Shown: piece by piece, positions 1-21,829 of the stretch
How positions within the stretch are numbered: the first letter of the stretch is position 1
Layout of the letters: every line of letters starts with the position of its first letter
Source of the DNA: Phascolarctos cinereus
Taxonomy: Eukaryota > Chordata > Mammalia > Diprotodontia > Phascolarctidae
Reading direction: 5' to 3'
NCBI RefSeq assembly: GCF_002099425.1
Contig: NW_018344227.1
Span: forward strand, 744,001-808,000
DNA length: 64,000 bases
Made by a program: the position numbers and the translations under genes
The notes under the pieces: model-generated
What the model saw: the letters and a program-made list of their open reading frames with translations, nothing else
Databases searched by the model: none
Told to the model about the DNA's origin: nothing

Positions 1-149
1 CCTGGTGCAGGGTGACCAAGGCTTCCTGTGCCCTCTGGGCCTCCTGGCTGAGTCTCGTCCTGTGCCATGGTGAGGGATTGGCCTGGGTTGGCCTAGGCAG
101 GCTGTGCAGGGGGCCTCAGCTCTCTTCCTTCCCTTCCTACCCACTATAG

Positions 150-10289
<10,140 letters not shown>

Positions 10290-11815
10290 GGGCTGAGAGG
10301 CTGGGGAGGGGAACCCAGCAACCCGCCCTCCCTTCTCTCTGCTTCCTCCCCCCACAACCCATCCCCCTTCTCAGCTCCCCACAGACACAGCTCATCGCCC
10401 TTCTCTGCCTCCCCCCGGGGGGTAGGGGGCCTTTATCTCTACTTACCACCAGGGGAGACTACAGATGGACAGGCCTCCCCTCACCCCCCAACAGAGGTAG
10501 AAGGGGGAGACAGGCTGGGCACATCTGGGTAGACCTGCGCACACACCCCCATAGAAACCAAAGGGGGGGGACAGTGTCTAACTCTGGCCTCATGGAGGGG
10601 AGAGTCTTTACTTAGTGCCTTTCTTTTTTGGGGGGTGGGGAGCCAACACTATTCAGTCAGGCCCCCCACAGCCAACAGCAATACCCCCAGAGATGGACCC
10701 CCAATTCTCCCACCTCCCTCTAAGCTCTGATCTCTGCCCTACCCCCTTTTGTGTGTGCTATCCCAGGTGTTCAACAGAACCTATCCTCAGCCTGTATTTA
10801 TAACTCCCCCCCCCCACAAAGCCCTGACTTGGCCTATTTATTTAATTTTAACACCCCCCTCCCATCTCTGTAAATATTCTTCCTGCCTGAGGGTGGCTAG
10901 TGTTGTGCCCTGTGGAGATGCTCAGCCAGGGGCCATGGCCCCCATTCCTTCCCTTTTCCTAGACCTGTTCTCAGGCCTTCCTGGCCCCTCTTGCTTTGTT
11001 CCTGGGACTGTCACCTCAGGAGCTCCTGTTTGTATATGTGTGTGTGTGCACATGTATGGTGGTCATGGGGCTAGCAGCTTTCATAGCCTCTTACCAGTCT
11101 GGAAGGTGGTAGCAAGGGCCCTGGCTTTAGGCTTTCCCCTTCCACCTGGGGTGCAGTGGAAGGAGCCCTGGAATGGGAGTGGGAAGACCTTGGACCTAGT
11201 CCTTTCCCTCAGGACCTCAGTTTCCTCATCAAAGGATTTCGTAGATGGTCTTTAAGGGCCCTCTCAGCTCTGCCAGCATAGTTCAACAAGCCCGTTCCCC
11301 CACATCTCAGTCTGCCAGGCAGCCATCCTCCTCTCTGCACCCAGCAAAGCAATAACAAGGGTTTACCTGGTGCCACCTCCCCAGCCAGTGACCCCTGCCC
11401 CCACTTCTGTGGGCCCAGGGTCAGTGCCACCTTTCCCTCACAGTGGCAGTGCCTTTCACCTGCCTTCGTAAACCTGCCAATGCAGCCACACAGTGGTATA
11501 TCTAGACATCCCTGCATATTCACATCTGTGGCTGGGGAAAGAGAGGCATGAACACCTGGGCTGGGAGAGAGGGTTGTCATCTTATAGAGGCCGTGCCTTA
11601 TTCCTTAATTTATTCTATACACTGCCCCAAAGTGTAGACATTTTCTGTACAAAGCCAAGCAACTGGCCTGCCCTGTAAATAAGTGTACCCCACAGTCTGA
11701 TCGTCCTTTGTCTCTCTTCTCATTCACCCTCCCCCATTCCTAGCCGCATGAGCTTTTTATTTTTTTCATTTTGTAATTATTTTCTTTTGCTAATTAAAAT
11801 GCCTGGAAAAGAAGT
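10290..11815 (+). other. PLXNA3: PLXNA3 3' UTR and poly(A) site
   Basis: Sequence after the stop is C-rich and single-copy up to a poly(A) signal ATTAAA at 11793-11798. This is followed by a GT-rich stretch, giving a 3' UTR of about 1.5 kb. A MIR3/Ther-like fragment lies inside it near 11155-11280. The end is inferred from the signal and has no transcript support here. Confidence 0.65.
11155..11280 (+). repeat. MIR3/Ther-type SINE fragment in PLXNA3 3' UTR
   Basis: Has GGACCTCAGTTTCCTCATC and the tail GGTCTTTAAGGGCCCTCTCA. A mature plexin mRNA would carry it in sense orientation. Confidence 0.6.
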
Positions 11816-12079
11816 GGCTTTTAGCCCTGCTAATTTAGGGGGCGTTTTGCCCCTTTCATCCATGCCCTCTGGGAACCTGTGGGTGCAGCTTTGGGGGTTA
11901 GTATAAGACCCTGAAGGACAAGCGAGAAAGGAGGACCCTGGATTACAGCAAGATGTTTAGGAGGCTTTTGGGGACACAGGCCCACTGAAACCAGGTACAA
12001 ATAAGATAGGCTAAGATTAATAATTGAGGGGCCTTCCCTTTTAACCGGGGTTGGGTCCAGAGAAAGCAATCCAGACTAG

Positions 12080-12810
12080 AGGTAGGACTTCTCACACAAT
12101 AGGTGCTTAATAAAGGTATGTTGAGGAGAAAGCTGCTGGAGGCAAAGGAAGAAGCCAGTTAATTGGAGGGAGGCGGGGCGGGGCGGAACTGGCTTCAGGA
12201 ATTCTGCAAAGCCATTGGCCACCTTTGTCCGTTACTTCTTCATCCATTGGGGTGGGAGGTGCCATGATGCTAAAAGACCACTGTCTCCCTTATCCCTACC
12301 TTTCAATTTCTATGGTCTGTTACAGAGCCTTCAAGGGTGGGATCTACCCTGAGTAATTTTTTTAAATTTTTTTTTTCAGTAATAAAGTACTGTCATGTTG
12401 AAAGCCTGTTTTATTACTACGGAGGCCCCCTCCTTTTTGCAGGGGAGGTTCCTGTTAAGGCCAGACCACTAGTAATGACCCATTTCAGTCCTGAATGCAG
12501 CCTCTGCCCTGCACTCTGGAGACCTCCCAACCTGATTTGATGGAAGCCAGGCAGCCTGCACTCTGGACCACACCAATTGCCTGGTGAAGGTGCTGCTTCT
12601 GTTCAGAAGTGGAACATTTGCCTCTATCCTGCAGTCTGGGAGGTGGCTTCGGTACAGCTTTCAAATGCAAAGCTCTATTAGCACTTCCAGATGGAACCAC
12701 CTTGGCCAGTAAGACACCATCACTATCCCAGAAATTAAAAGAGCAGCTTCTGAGCACAGTAGTAAAATGAAGGTAGCAAATGAGTGTCAACAGGCCCAGT
12801 AGGACATAGC
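12080..12810. other. Intergenic single-copy stretch after PLXNA3
   Basis: Starts with a short L2-like tail (ATAGGTGCTTAATAAAGG). A GC-box cluster and two ATTGG boxes lie near 12170-12250, then AT-rich sequence with an AATAAA near 12380. No convincing exon. The minus-strand open frame at 12485-12823 is discussed in the findings. Confidence 0.5.
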
Positions 12811-12811
12811 A

Positions 12812-13110
12812 AATAGCAGCCATTCAATAAATATTAAGCACCTGTTATGTGTCAGGCTCTAGGGATTAACAAAAAGGCAAAAGACGGTCCCAGCCCCCGA
12901 AGAGCTCACTCTGATAAAGGAGACTACGTAAACAACAATGTACAAACAGGATCTAGACAGCATGAACTGGAGATACTCAGCAGGGGGAAAGGGTCTAGAA
13001 TTAAAGAGGATGGGGAAATGTTTCTTGTAGAAGGTGGGATTTTAGCTGGGACTTGAAGGAACTCGGAAGGCAAACGAGCAAAAATCAGGGAAAATTCCTG
13101 GAGTCTAGAG
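12812..13110 (-). repeat. L2 3' end, antisense
   Basis: Reads as the reverse complement of an L2 3' terminus: CATTCAATAAATATTAAGCA, then AGGCTCTAGGGATTAAC, GTACAAACAGGATC and GAAGGTGGGATTTTAGCTGG. Confidence 0.75.
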
Positions 13111-13111
13111 A

Positions 13112-14212
13112 TAGAATGTCTTTTTTTTTTAATTGACTTTTTCAAAGTTATTGAATTTTTAAAAATTCAATTTTATTTTCAGTTTTGAATTCTCTACTCC
13201 CTTCTCCCACCCACTGAGAAGGCAAGAAAAACAAAACCTGATACAAATATGGAGTGTCATTCAAAAAACAAATTACCATATTAGCCACGTCCAAAAAAGG
13301 GGGGGGCGGGGAAGAAAGGAAAATATGCTTCGGTCTGTCCTCTGAGACCTCTGTATCTGGAGATGGGCAGCATGTTTCATCATGAATCTTTTGGAATTTG
13401 ATCATTGGATTGATTGTTTCAGTCGTGTCTAACTCTTTGTGACCCCATTTGAGGTTTTCTTGGCAAAGATATTGGAGTGGTTTGCCATTTCCTTCTCTGG
13501 CTCATTTGACAGATGAGGAAACTGAGGCAAACAGGGTGAAGTGACTTGCCCAAGGTCACACAGCTAGTAAGGATCAGGCTAGATTTGATTTCATGTAAAT
13601 GACTCTTCCTGACTCCAGGCCCTGCACTCTATCCACTATGGCACCATCTAGATCCCCTACTTAGTCTTTGCAATATTGTTACTTTGTAGAAATCATTTTG
13701 GTTCTGCTCACTTCATTTTGCATCTTCATAAAAGTCTTCCAGGTTTTTTTTTAAATCATCTCCTTTTCATCATTTCTTATAGCACAATAGTATTCCACCA
13801 CCTACATATGCCATAACTTGTTCAATTATTCTCCAAATGACGAGCTTCACTTTCCAAATTTTTTGCCACCATGAAAAGAGATGCTATAAATTTTTTTTTT
13901 GTACAAATGGGTCCTTTTCCTCTTTCTTTGATCTCTTTGGGGCATAGACCTACATGTGGTATTACTGGGTTAAAGGGCAGGCACAATTTAATAGCTTTTT
14001 TAGGCACAGCTCCAAATTGCTTTCCAGAATGGTCAGATAAGTTCACAGCTCCACCAACGGTGCACTAAAGAACCTGTTTGTCCCACAGCCCTTCCAGAAT
14101 TTGTCATTTTCTGTTTTTGTCAATTTAGCAAATCTGATGGGTGTGAGGTGAAACCTTAGTTATTTTAATGTGCATTTTTCTAATAGTAATTTTGAGCATT
14201 CTTTTTTAAAAA
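13112..14212 (-). repeat. L1 3' end, antisense, split by a SINE
   Basis: 5'-truncated L1 on the minus strand: the 3' UTR from 13112, then the C-terminus of ORF2 read in reverse (CATTTCTTATAGCACAATAG, CTCCACCAACGGTGCACTAA). A SINE on the minus strand occupies about 13405-13658. Confidence 0.85.
13405..13658 (-). repeat. CORE-SINE with RTE-type tail
   Basis: Reverse complement of a tRNA-derived SINE whose 3' end carries the RTE-like block (TTCAGTCGTGTCTAACTCTT, GACCCCATTTGAGGTTTTCT). Full length and inserted into the L1 3' UTR. Confidence 0.85.
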
Positions 14213-14319
14213 ATGTTTTTTGTTGATATCTTCTATTTCATATATCATCATGGTTATCCCCAGTATCTCTCTCCCTCCTCTTCCCAGAAAGCCATTCCAA
14301 ATAAAAAATAGTAGTTTTT

Positions 14320-16450
14320 CCAGGTTGGTTTTTATTTATTTACTTATTCATATATCTTCTTAATTTATTTTTAACATTCATTTAAAAAATTTTAGTTCCA
14401 AATTCTCTCCCTTCCACCCCTCCCCCACTCATCAGGAAGGCAAGAAATGTGATTATCAGTTATATATGTGAAATCATGAAAAACGTTACCATATTAGCCA
14501 TTTTGCAAAAAAAAAAAAATGATGCTATCTATCCCTTCTCTTTTTTCCCTGCCCCCTCTTTAAGAATCTATTTAGCTTCTGACTAATGCCTCCCTTAATC
14601 TATTCTCCCTTTTATTCCTTCCCCCTCTTCCTTAACCCCTCTCCCCCAAATTTCCCTTTGGGTAAGATGTATTTCTGTACCCGGCTGTGTATGTATGTAA
14701 ATTCTTCTCTCCTTTAACCAGTTCAGATGAGAATAGGTTCAAGTGTCACCCTTCCCCCCTCCTAAGTGTTTGAACTTCTCTTTGTGCATTCAAGATAATT
14801 TCTCCCATTCTTCCTTTCCCTTTCCTCCTCTCCTCTTCCTCAACCATTCCATTCTTTTTTTGAGCTCATCAAAACATATAAGAATGTAAACAATTTAATC
14901 TTATTTGGTCCTTTATGATTGCTCCCTTATGTTTGCCTTTTTATGCTGCTCCTGACGCCTATGTTTATATGTCAAATTTTCTCTTCAGTTCAGGTCTTTT
15001 CATCAGGAATGCTTGGAAGTCCTCTATTTTGTTAAAGGTTCATTTTTTTCCCACACAGGAGAATACTCAGTTTTGCTGGCTAGATTATTCTTCATTATAA
15101 TCCTAGATCCTTGGAATATCATATTCCAACTTTACTGCTTCTTTAGGATGGTGGTTCCATAATCTTGTGTGATCCTAACCATGAACTGTTCATTATGTCT
15201 GGCTGCTTGCCATATTTTTTCCTTGCCTGGGAGTTCTGGATCTTGGCTATAATATAATATAGTATTCTTTGGAATTTTCATTTTAGTGTTTCTTTCAGAA
15301 TGTGATTGGTGAATTTTTTTTCAATTTCTACTTTGCTCCCTGGTTCTAACATATCGGGTCAGCTTTCTTTTATGATTTTTATGATGTCTAGGCTCTTTTT
15401 TTGTCCATGGTCTTTGAGTAGTCCCATGATTCTTAAATTATCTCTCCTTGATCTGTTTTCTAGGTCAGTTGTTTTTCCTATGAGATAATTCACATTTTCC
15501 TCCATTTTTTCAGTTTTTTGACTTTGTTTTATTATTTCTTGATTTCTCATGGAGTCATGAGCTTCCATACAGCTGACTCTAATTTCCACAGTTTTTTCTT
15601 TGGTAAGATTTTGTATTTATTTTTCTAAGTTGTTAATTATGTTTTCATATCTTTCTTCCCCAGCTCTCAGGTTTTGTCCTCATTTTTTCCTTTATTTAGT
15701 TTTTTAAAAATCAAATTTTAGCTCTTTTTAAAAATTCCTTCTTTAACTCCTCTAGGGGGGCAGCTAGGTGGCACAGTGGATAGAGCACCAGCCTTGAAGT
15801 CAGGAGGACCTGAGTTCAAATCGGACCTCAGACCAAACACTTGACACTTACTAGCTGTGTGACCCTGGGCAAGTCACTTAACCCCAATTGCCTTAAAAAA
15901 GCAAAACAACCTCTTCTAGGAATTCTTAGTGGACTCATGTCCACACTGAATTTTTCTTTCAAGTTTTGCTTGAAAATGTTTTCAAATTATTCTCTTCTAT
16001 ATTTGGCATCTTGAGCTTCCCTGTCACTGTAATAGTTCTTTATGGTCTTTTATGGTTGTTTGCTTATCCTGCTTCTTGACTTTGGACTTGATATTAGTGC
16101 TGGGCTCTGCTAACTTCTGTGTGGGGAGGATGTGTGGACTGGCCTTCTGTCCTCTTATATCCTTCTGCTGCTTTCACAGCTCTGGGATGGGGGCCTAAAA
16201 GCTTTTAGTGCTCCCAAAGTGGTGAGATCTGAGATGAGTTCTGCTCCCTGCCTTCCTGGCCTGAGTTCTGTAAGCTCCTGACCCAAGTTTTGGTCTGTTC
16301 ACTTGTTCATGGTTGGGAGTTTCAGTAGACAGCTGCTGGACTCAGTCACTATGAGCCTGCTGGGAGGTTCTACAGGTTTAGAATGACTGAACTGCTGATT
16401 CCCTTTTGATCTGGGACTCCTGCCCTGGTTATTCCATGACAGGCCTACAT
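14320..16450 (-). repeat. L1 copy lacking ORF2, antisense
   Basis: From low to high coordinate, reading the element backwards: an L1 3' UTR terminus (14320-14515), directly the C/T-rich inter-ORF region (14545-14900), ORF1 (about 14960-15680, with the conserved TTDLENRSRRDNLRIMGL block in the reverse frame at 15359-15589), then a 5' UTR up to about 16450. ORF2 is entirely missing, and a WSINE1-like SINE interrupts ORF1. The 5' UTR differs from the monomer-bearing one at 37.4-38.1 kb, so this is another subfamily. Confidence 0.8.
15756..15908 (+). repeat. WSINE1/Mar-type SINE
   Basis: Nearly consensus: GGGCAGCTAGGTGGCACAG at the start, CTAGCTGTGTGACCCTGGGC, ending ACTTAACCCCAATTGCC and an A-rich tail. 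Little divergence, so a younger copy; it sits in an L1 ORF1. Confidence 0.92.
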
Positions 16451-16454
16451 GCTG

Positions 16455-16945
16455 GGCTAAAGGCTAGAACAGAGAGCTATGGGATGATAGCTACTGAGGA
16501 TGGATGGATCAAGTGAGGGTTTTTTGAAGCTGGGGAGACATGGGCATGTTTGTAGTCAGTGGAGAATGAGCCAGTAGAGAGGGAGAGATTGGAAATGAGT
16601 GAGAGTCTGGCCTCAGACACATACCACTTACTAGTTGTGTGACCCCTGGGCAAGTCGCTTAACCCCACTGCCTAACCAAAAGAAAAAAAATGAGTGAGAG
16701 AGTGGGGATGATAGGGAGGACAATCTGTGGGAGAAGATGGGATGGAATGGGGATCACTTGTACATATAGAGGGTTTCCTTAGCAAGGAGAAGGGGAATCT
16801 CTTCATGTGAGACAGGGGTGAACAAAGGGATAAATGCGAAAAGACATCTAAGTGATGTGAGAGGATGATGAGAGAAGAGAGAGCTCTTGGCAAATGGCCT
16901 TGATTTTTTTCAGAGAAATATGAGGTGAGGCTCTCAGCTGAGGTG
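16455..16945 (-). repeat. L2 ORF2 fragment, antisense, with a short SINE
   Basis: Reverse complement of the L2 region between endonuclease and reverse transcriptase (GGGGAGACATGGGCATGTTT; the same block is read in sense at 43.5 kb). A 5'-truncated SINE at 16606-16687 is flanked by the duplication ATGAGTGAGAG (about 16595-16605 and 16688-16698). Confidence 0.75.
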
Positions 16946-18245
16946 GTTACTCAATAAACATTTATTAAGCAGCTACTATGTGCTAGGCAGCTAGGTGGCG
17001 CGGAGCCTGGGATACAAAAGATACTCTCTGTCTTCAAGGAGCTCATTGTCTATTGGAGGAGACAACATATAAATAACTGTACAAACAAGCTATATGCAGG
17101 ATAAAATGGATTGCCAAAGGCTTCCTATAGAAGGTGAAATTTTATCTGACACTTCAGAGGTATGGAGAGAGAGAATATTCCAGACATGGGAAATTGGAGT
17201 TGGGAGATGGAGTATCTTGTTCAAAAAATAGCAAAAATAGCAAAAAATAGCAAAAAGGCCAGTGCCACTGGATTGCACAGTACATGGAAAGATATAAGAA
17301 AGTGTAAGAAGATTGTAAAGGAGGAGGGGAGGCAAATTGTGAAGGTCTTTGAATGCCAGGCAGAGGATTTTGGTTTTGATCCTGGAGGTGAAAGAGAACC
17401 ATTGGAGTATAGTAAATAGGGAATTGACACTGGAGTTTATTGAATGGGGTGGGTACAGGGGGAGTCAGGATGAAAAGGTTTGGAAAAGGGGCAGCTAGGT
17501 GGCTCAGTGGATAGAGCACTGACCCTGAAGTCAGGAGGACTTGAGTTCAAATCCAGCCTCAGACCAAACACTTGACCTTTACTAGCTGTGTGACCCTGGG
17601 CAAGTCACTTAACCCCAATTGCCTTAAAAAAAAACAAATGAAAAGGTTTGGAAAAACCACTGTGATGAGTGGGACAGTGAGTCAATTAGGGAGGTCTAAA
17701 GGTATTGCTTTGCTGCAGCAAGGGCCCAGTTGAGATTGTTCAATATAAATTTGTAATGGAGCTAGCCAGAACAGTTTCATGATTTTTCTCCAGCTTTGTT
17801 CAGCAGCATGTGAGGAGGAGTGAAGGCAGCAGATGGTAGAAGTTATCCAGGGCTTGGTAGAACAAGACTGGTGCTATGGTAAGGGGACAGAGGTATCAAT
17901 GGAAGAGACCAGTGCAGCATGGAACTGGTTTACCAAGGGTGCAAGATGGGGAAAGGAGAATTCAGCCAGTGCAGGGGTGATGGCCTGGGAAAGAACTGAG
18001 GGGTAGAGGAAGTGAAGGTCATGGGGAAGATAAAGCACAGGCTTTGAGATTGCAAGGCAAAGGAAGATGAGTACAGATTGTGATCAGATAAGGGAATTTC
18101 AGAGTTCATGAACATGGAAGCTGAGCATTTGTGGGTGATGGCAAGGTCAAGGGTACGACCATCTCTGTATGTAGCTGAGATGGGGTGGAGGAGTACTACA
18201 TGGGAAATAGGCAAGTTGAAGAATTAAGAGTTTAGGGTGCTTGAG
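16946..18245 (-). repeat. L2 element, antisense, internally deleted
   Basis: Begins with the antisense 3' end (CAATAAACATTTATTAAGCA), runs through the 3' UTR to about 17465, and ends in the endonuclease region. In the reverse frame at 17930-18214 it shows an RDGRTLDLAIT and PLSDHNL motif pair, as in CR1/L2 endonucleases. Most of the reverse transcriptase between them is gone. A SINE sits at 17488-17637. Confidence 0.75.
17488..17637 (+). repeat. WSINE1/Mar-type SINE with target-site duplication
   Basis: Full SINE with A-rich tail. Both sides carry the same ATGAAAAGGTTTGGAAAA (about 17470-17487 and 17638-17655), a clean L1-type target-site duplication. Confidence 0.93.
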
Positions 18246-19116
18246 AGATGATTGATATTATCGCTGAGTATGGACCATACTATACAGTATCTGTAGTTTA
18301 CCTTATGACTTCTGGGCAGGCAGAAGCCAGGTACTCAGCTCCTAAGGCCATGAGTGCAGAGTACACAACTTCTAAGAAAGTGAACCTTAGGACAGTACCA
18401 ACATATAGAACCTCTTGGATGAGGCCTAGAAACAGTTCACCTTGTCTGGCACTGTATGCTCTCTCTGACTGGTTACAGGTTGTAACATTTGCCCATGAAT
18501 TAAAGGCAAAATGACTTAGATCCTGGCTTACAGTGTTTACACGAATATTCATAATGGCCTCAAGGTCAAGCTATATTTGGCTCTCTCAACTCCTTTTCAT
18601 CTTTAACAATCTCTAATTTTTTTTTTTAGCATTTGGGTTTTTTGTTGTTGTTGTTTTTGATTGGGCAATGGAGTTAAGTGACTTGCTCAGGGTCACACAG
18701 CTAGTAAGTGTTGTATCTGAGGCCATATTTGAACTCAGGTCCTCCTGACTCCAGGGTCGGTACTCTATCCACTGTGCTACCTAGCTACCCCAACAATCTC
18801 TGATTCTTGAAGATGGAAGTTGACTCTGGTTGGGGTGTAATGATAATCATTCAAGATGCCTACCTCCCACCACTGTCATCATCATTTTAGGCTTCTAGAT
18901 TACAGTGGTTCCTCATTGATCTCACTGGAAGCTGTTCTGTAAACATGAGGGATGGCTTTTTCGCAGAATAGCCTTGTACCTATCAGTGGGCCAAAGGTCA
19001 CATTCCAAAGAGGTGATCATCTGGCAGTCCTTACTCTGAACTGCGCAGATCACTGAGATCGGCAACACCACCATGATGATCCAGAGGGAATTGAAGGGAT
19101 TTGGAAATCATGCTAT
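18246..19116. other. Unclassified intergenic sequence with a SINE
   Basis: Apart from the minus-strand SINE at 18614-18790, flanked by AACAATCTCT on both sides, I recognise no family here. Open frames of 84-88 codons at 18248-18552 have no firm match. Confidence 0.4.
18614..18790 (-). repeat. WSINE1/Mar-type SINE, antisense
   Basis: Reverse complement of the SINE, preceded by its poly-T (the A tail). The flanking direct repeat AACAATCTCT lies at about 18604-18613 and 18791-18801. Confidence 0.9.
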
Positions 19117-19133
19117 AGAAATATCACTCAAAG

Positions 19134-19594
19134 AAGACTTATATGGTCTGATGCTGAGTGAAGTGAGCAGAACCAAGAGGACTTTGTACACAATAACAGC
19201 CACGTTATGCGATGACTAATATTGTTAAACTGAACTCTTCTCAGCATTTCAACGATCTAAGACATCTCCAGAGGCCTCGGGATGGAAAATGCTGGCCACA
19301 ACCAAAGAAAGTACTATGAAGTTGAATTGCTATCACTTATTTTTACCTGCTGTTGAGTTTTGTTTCATCTTTCTGATGGTTCCTCCTATTGGTTTTAATT
19401 TTTACTTACAACTTCACTAATGTGAAAATATGTTTAATAGGAATGTAAATGTAAAGCCTATATCAGATTGTGCACTGTCTTGGGGAAGGTGGGGGGGAGG
19501 AAGGGGGAGAAAAATTTTCAACTCAAAAGCATATGGAAGTGATTGTTGATAAATCAAAATAAATTAATAAAATGGAAAAAATGAAGAAAAAAAA
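19134..19594 (+). repeat. 5'-truncated L1 insertion with 17-bp target-site duplication
   Basis: Last codons of ORF2 and the 3' UTR of the L1 family whose end is ATAAATTAATAAAATGG. The direct repeat AGAAATATCACTCAAAG lies at 19117-19133 and 19595-19611. A textbook target-primed insertion. Confidence 0.95.
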
Positions 19595-19611
19595 AGAAAT
19601 ATCACTCAAAG

Positions 19612-20165
19612 GAACTGTAGAGCTAGGATCCATATTAGGGATCTAAAAAAAACAAACCAAAAAACAAGTCAGAGCTATCCAATAGGAGAACAGGCTCATC
19701 CTCCCTGCCCCCAGTACTGAGTGAGTGAAAGGGTATGATGCAAAATGGAAGAGTCTGGCAAGTTAGGTTGGCCCCAGATACTGTTCAAGTAAAGACTTTT
19801 TGCTGGAGCATGGCTGGATACTGACAATACAAGATGCTGATACTGTCCAGAACCCTTTACATAAAAAGCTACAAAGTTTCTCACGTCTCACTTTTAATTC
19901 AGATTAGATAAATAGCTTCCTGGACTATGTCTGCCTTGCACAGGTCATAATGCCTTTGAGCACATATGCAAACTATGGGAGGTTTTCAGCCATAGAAGGG
20001 ATGGTCATACCTGAATTAGCTTTCCAGACTGGAACCAGTCCAGCTGCATTTTGGGTGGGCAGAGATATTGGGGGGGGGGCTTGGGGGGTTAGGAGGAATG
20101 TTCCAATCTGTAGCCTCCTGGGATTAAGACAGCTGGGACCTGGGAAGTTCAAAACTCCTGCCAAA
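19612..20165. other. Unclassified intergenic sequence
   Basis: Mixed-composition stretch without a recognisable repeat family, exon or conserved frame. The open frame at 19950-20213 has no recognisable motif. Confidence 0.4.
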
Positions 20166-20397
20166 GTGGAGGGGACTTTTTTTTCTTTTTTAAAAAAAAT
20201 ATTTACTTTTTAGTATTTTATTTTCCCCCAGTTATATATAAAAACAATTTTTAACATTCTTTTAAAAAAATCATTCTCTCCCTTCCTCCCTCCCTACCCC
20301 TCTCATTGAGAAGGTAAGCAATTCGACATAGGTTTATACATGTGTAGTCAGGCAAAACCCTTCCATAATAGTCATGTTGTGAAAAAATACATAGACA

Positions 20398-20539
20398 ACT
20401 GGATAGAGCACCGGCCCTGGATTCAGGAAGACCTGAGTTCAAATCCAGCCTCAGACACATAACACTTACTAGCTATGTGACCCTGAGCAAGTCACTTAAC
20501 CCCACTGCCTAGCCCCCCTCCCCCAAAAGAGCAGTACAA
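20398..20539 (+). repeat. WSINE1/Mar-type SINE, slightly 5'-truncated
   Basis: Lacks the first bases of the consensus and begins at CTGGATAGAGCACCGGCCCT. Direct repeats AATACATAGACAA on both sides (20385-20397 and about 20540-20552). Confidence 0.9.
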
Positions 20540-21237
20540 GAATACATAGACAAGAAAAAAAAATCTCAGGAAAAAATAAAGTTAAAAAAGTATGCTTAAA
20601 CCTGTATTCAGACACCATCAGTTCTTTTCATCATAAATTCTTCAGAGTTGTCTTGGATCACTGTATTGCTGAGAATAGGTAAGTCATTCATAGCTAATCA
20701 TCCTAAAATATTGCTGTTACTTTGTCACTTTGCATCAGCCCATGCAAGTCCTTCCAGGTTTTTCTGAGAGCATCCTGCTCATCATTTCTATGGTACAACA
20801 GCATTCCATCATAATCACATACCACAACTTGTTCAGCCATTCCCCAGTTGATGGGCTTCCTCTCACTTTCCATTTCTTTACCCCCAAAAAAGAGCTGCTA
20901 TAAATATTTTTGTACATATAGGTCCTTTTCCTTTTTTAAAATCTCTTCGGATACAGACCTAGTAGTGGTATTGCTAGCTCAAAGGGTATGCATGGTTTCA
21001 TAGCCCTTTGGGCATAGTTCCAAATTGCTCTACAGAATGGTTGAATCAGTTCATAACTCCACCAACAATGCATTAAAGTCTCATTTTTCCCACATCCCCT
21101 CCAACATTGGTCATTTACTTTTTCTATCCTATTAGCCAATCTAACAGGTATCAGGAAGTGCCTCAGAATTATTTTAATTTGCATTTCTCTAATCAAAAGT
21201 GAGTTAGAGTATTTTTTCATATGGCTATAGATAGCTT

Positions 21238-21404
21238 CTTTAAAAAATTAATTAATTAATTTGTTTTTTTAGCTAGGCAATGGGTTAACTGACTTGCCCA
21301 GGGTCACACAGCCAGTAAGTGTTATGTGTCTGAGGCCAGATTTGAACTCAGGTCCTCCTGACTTCAGGGCCAGTGCTCTATCCACTGTGCCACCTAGCTG
21401 CCCT
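21238..21404 (-). repeat. WSINE1/Mar-type SINE, antisense
   Basis: Reverse complement of the SINE with its poly-T end first. The duplication GGCTATAGATAGCTT flanks it. Confidence 0.9.
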
Positions 21405-21829
21405 GGCTATAGATAGCTTTGATTACTTCATTTGAAAACTGATCATATCTTTTAATCATTGGGAAATGGCTTTTATTTTTATAAATTTGACTCAGTTCTC
21501 TATATGTTTGAGACATGAGGCCTTTATCAGAGAAACTTGCTTCAAGATTTTTTTTAGTTGCTATTGTTAACTATATTTCTGGAGGGGATTCTTTTTTTTT
21601 TTTTTTGCGTAGTGGATTTAGTCAGAAGAATGAGTTCAAAGTCCCAGTCTTTGGGACATTGGGAGTGAGAGTCCCCTCACCACCACCAATCCCCATCCCC
21701 AGTTATCAATCTACTCTATTCTATAAGCCCTTACCTCCTATACCTCATCATGATGCTTAGAGGCTCCGCCTCATGTCTACAGAGCCCAGCCTCAGCCAGC
21801 CACAAAGTTCAGAAACCCATCTTTGTTGT

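Larger units (their letters stand above)
20175..21580 (-). repeat. L1 3' half, antisense, with two SINEs
   Basis: The 3' UTR begins at about 20175. The ORF2 C-terminus is readable in reverse at 20936-21220 (RGCGKNETLMHCWWSYELIQ). SINE insertions at about 20398-20539 (+, flanked by AATACATAGACAA) and 21238-21404 (-, flanked by GGCTATAGATAGCTT) both have target-site duplications. Confidence 0.9.

Noticed and set aside
1-149. A further PLXNA3 exon before 150 (a possible donor near 66-72)
   Set aside because: The encoded peptide does not match plexin sequence upstream of the GSTTITVTG strand, and the phase does not join naturally to 150.
18248-18552. Short frame (TSGQAEARYSAP and KVNLRTVPTYRT) faintly like a retroviral RNase H region
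   Set aside because: The resemblance is over a few residues only, no LTRs or neighbouring pol parts were found, and it may be chance. If real, it would be an old broken fossil.
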